Positions 61,935-64,000 of a DNA stretch of 64,000 bases are shown piece after piece (the first letter of the stretch is position 1; each line of letters begins with the position of its first letter). The notes under the pieces are model-generated. The model did not search any database and was not told the origin of the DNA. It saw nothing but the letters and a program-made list of their open reading frames with translations. The DNA lies in the NCBI RefSeq assembly GCF_052324685.1, contig NC_135220.1, positions 2,710,716-2,774,715 on the forward strand. The letters run 5' to 3'. Origin of the DNA: Brachyhypopomus gauderio (taxonomy: Eukaryota; Chordata; Actinopteri; Gymnotiformes; Hypopomidae). A program made the translations under genes and the position numbers.

Positions 61935-64000
61935 AGGCCGGAGGGGCAGTGGGTAGGGGCATGGCTGGATTACTGACCGGGCCAGTGCCCAGGGGCCCTT
62001 GAGGTCAGGGGGCCCCGAGGAGGACCTGGCCGAAAACTTTTTGCGATGCCTATCAACATTTATGGTACAATATATTTTTATTTCCGAGGGCCCTCCATTT
62101 TAAGGATCCTCTGACTATTAGGGACTTTGACACCAGGGCCTCTTGGGGGCCCTAGCCATGCTTTTGGGCCCCTTAGGAAAATGGATGAGGCGTTGTGGCA
62201 CTGCTCTGACTTCGACTTCTGGCTATTAGGGGTCCTAGGAAAGAAGGGAGCATATTTTTAGAGGGCCCTGGTTATGAGAGCCCCTACCAGGGGGCCCTAG
62301 AGAAGAGCAGGGCATACCATTAGAGGGCCCTTGATCACGAGGGCCCCTGCTATGGGGCCCTTGACTTCCATAGAAGTAGTTTACCATGGCTCCTTGACTT
62401 TCTAGGGACCTACAAATTCAGGCCCTTACTTAATGTTTCTGAATTTGTATTGCTTCAAAATTATGTTCAATTTCTCTTAAGGTGCAGAGACACAAATTAA
62501 TTTAGCAATTTTGCAATTATTTAAATTTAAGACAAGCAATTTGTCTGATGAATGCTATCTTTGACTCCGATTAAATTGAGTGAATTTGGCCAAGGGTGTG
62601 ATTTCACTTATGTGAAAACAACAAGCCATTTGACTAGTTTCATGTTTCCCCTTTAATAAACAGTAAAGAGACCAGTGGTCACTAGTTCTGAAGGAATGCA
62701 TGAAAGGAAAAGTGCTTTTTCATACAACAGAACTGCAAGCTAATTTTACTGAGTAGCACAATTTTGGTTTGGTGACAGATGATGAAACAGCAAGTGGTTT
62801 TTATGGAGCTATTATAGTGTCACCAGAACCTAAACCTGAAATCATTATCACTTGAAAAAACAGTCTGTAAAATCCTCGCAGGTATGCAAAAATTCGAGTT
62901 AAAATTCAGGTTCGGGTCGCAATTCAGGTTCGGGTCGCAATGCGGTTCATCCGGGATACGTAGGATGAGCAAACAAACTCAGAGCTAATCGAACTGCATC
63001 TGGCCAATCACAAAACATATCAGAGGTCATTAAGAGGCGCGTCTTTCTGCTAAATTTCCTGTAAGAGTGCGGTCTCTGTTTGGCGTGTAAGTAGCATGTA
63101 AGTGTGACGTGACGCACGGGAGAGGAGGAGGAATGTAGAATTATCTAATACTTTATATTTAGAGTTTTAATAAACCAAGACCAACTACGCCACCCTGGGA
63201 ATTACACCCAGAGAATTAACACAGGTCCATGGGTACCACGGGACAAAGAGAGAGATTTAAAAATAACAATTTTATTTTTAACCATGAAATGGACAATGAC
63301 AAATAAAATAAAAGACACAGACGACTTGGCTCAACTTCCAGCAGAAACTCCTGGCTGCTAATTGACAAGAATCATAAAAAGAAAGAGAACAGCAAAGCAG
63401 AGGCGCACACTCGGTGAGGCAGCTTAAATCAAATAAATGAAAATCACACCCACTCACTCGTGTACATAAAAAGAAAACGATCACAAACTCCCCACAGCAC
63501 AGTGAACAGAATCAAACGGCTGACCTCACCTCCTGACGGCCTCCGCACCTCCCTTCATAATAAAAGAAATAAAATAAGTAAGATAAGTCAATAGCAACCA
63601 CACAGATATTCAGATACGCCACTAGCGTGACTCGAAGTTGCTTCACAGTCGTGGATAGCGGCTGTACTCGAGGTTCCTGCTCTTTACAGCCAAACCAAAA
63701 GAAATATACAACATCTAGAAGACAAACAATAACGCTACAGTGATAATCTGCCTCGGATCAACTGTAGACAGACACTCTGTTAAAAACACTTTTCTCTGAG
63801 GCAAAACGGCAGCTTATTCCCCCAAGGCTGGATATGGCTGGGCTGAAACAGCCACTAGTAATCGCTCACAGCGACAACTAGTTCCGCGGAGGCACAAAAC
63901 GCAGGCAGGTTTTCGATGGGTCCAAACGCCGGCAGTCCCACTATAATTCGCACGAAAAATCATGAATTAAAAACAAGGCACAACAGTGGTAAAAGGAGGT
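61935..64000. other. Duplicated flank, then unassigned DNA
   Basis: 61938-62801 repeats 1683-2612. From 62802 on the sequence is different. 63150-64000 in the minus sense has LTR-like features (aaaataaaattg, ccatggacctgtg), but I could not find both ends. No gene seen. Confidence 0.35.

Overview
This window is vertebrate nuclear DNA and almost certainly teleost fish. It has small exons separated by long introns, no bacterial gene organisation, and a dense mix of fish-type mobile elements: Ty3/gypsy, BEL/Pao, L2, LINEs with a restriction-like endonuclease (REL-endo), hAT, Tc1 and Tigger/pogo. The only host genes I can support are tandem copies of a secreted or GPI-anchored Ly6/uPAR-domain gene, all on the + strand. 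Copy 1 has only its last exon in the window (160-356). Copy 2 is complete in five exons (27076-34509, 200 codons). Copy 3 is complete in five exons (50157-60582, 201 codons). All introns are phase 1, and each LU domain is split over two exons. The two complete copies encode a signal peptide, two LU domains that each end in a CCxxxLCN signature, and a hydrophobic C-terminal tail. The copies share promoter flanks, a poly(A) signal and up to 2.3 kb of 3' flank.

Layout. 1-2845: last exon of copy 1 and duplicated 3' flank. 2846-11393: LTR element A, with no recognisable pol, split by a complete Gmr1-type gypsy element (4757-10875). 11394-20018: about 0.7 kb of older DNA with a CCAAT/TATA promoter-like segment and four 16-nt hairpins of histone 3'-end geometry, carrying element B (11755-13863, minus strand) and a deleted BEL/Pao element (14112-19911). 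20019-22960: broken hAT transposase gene. 23098-25576: 5'-truncated gypsy with its 3' LTR. 26.3-36 kb: Ly6 copy 2, whose intron 2 holds nested hAT and long-TIR elements. 36.4-41.8 kb: L2 LINE and minus-strand REL-endo LINE, both interrupted by MITEs. 41.9-46.0 kb: a Tigger MITE containing a 3.5-kb GGGCCC-rich TIR element that seems to carry a spliced gene, itself containing a second Tigger MITE. 46.3-49.2 kb: hAT MITE, solo LTR, microsatellites. 50-61 kb: Ly6 copy 3, with solo LTRs, a split REL-endo LINE and hAT elements in its introns. 61-64 kb: duplicated flank, then unassigned DNA.

The best candidates for something undescribed are three. The A/B family is a short LTR retroelement family with one ORF for an acidic-repeat protein that has a conserved hydrophobic C-terminus; two full copies and two solo LTRs are present, each with an exact 5-bp target duplication. 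The 3.5-kb GGGCCC-TIR element has splice sites, frame and poly(A) signal that agree with one another. The hairpin cluster is the third. The transposon families and Ly6 genes are otherwise known types; much of the value here lies in the exactly resolved nesting, since many insertions can be placed to the base by their target-site duplications.
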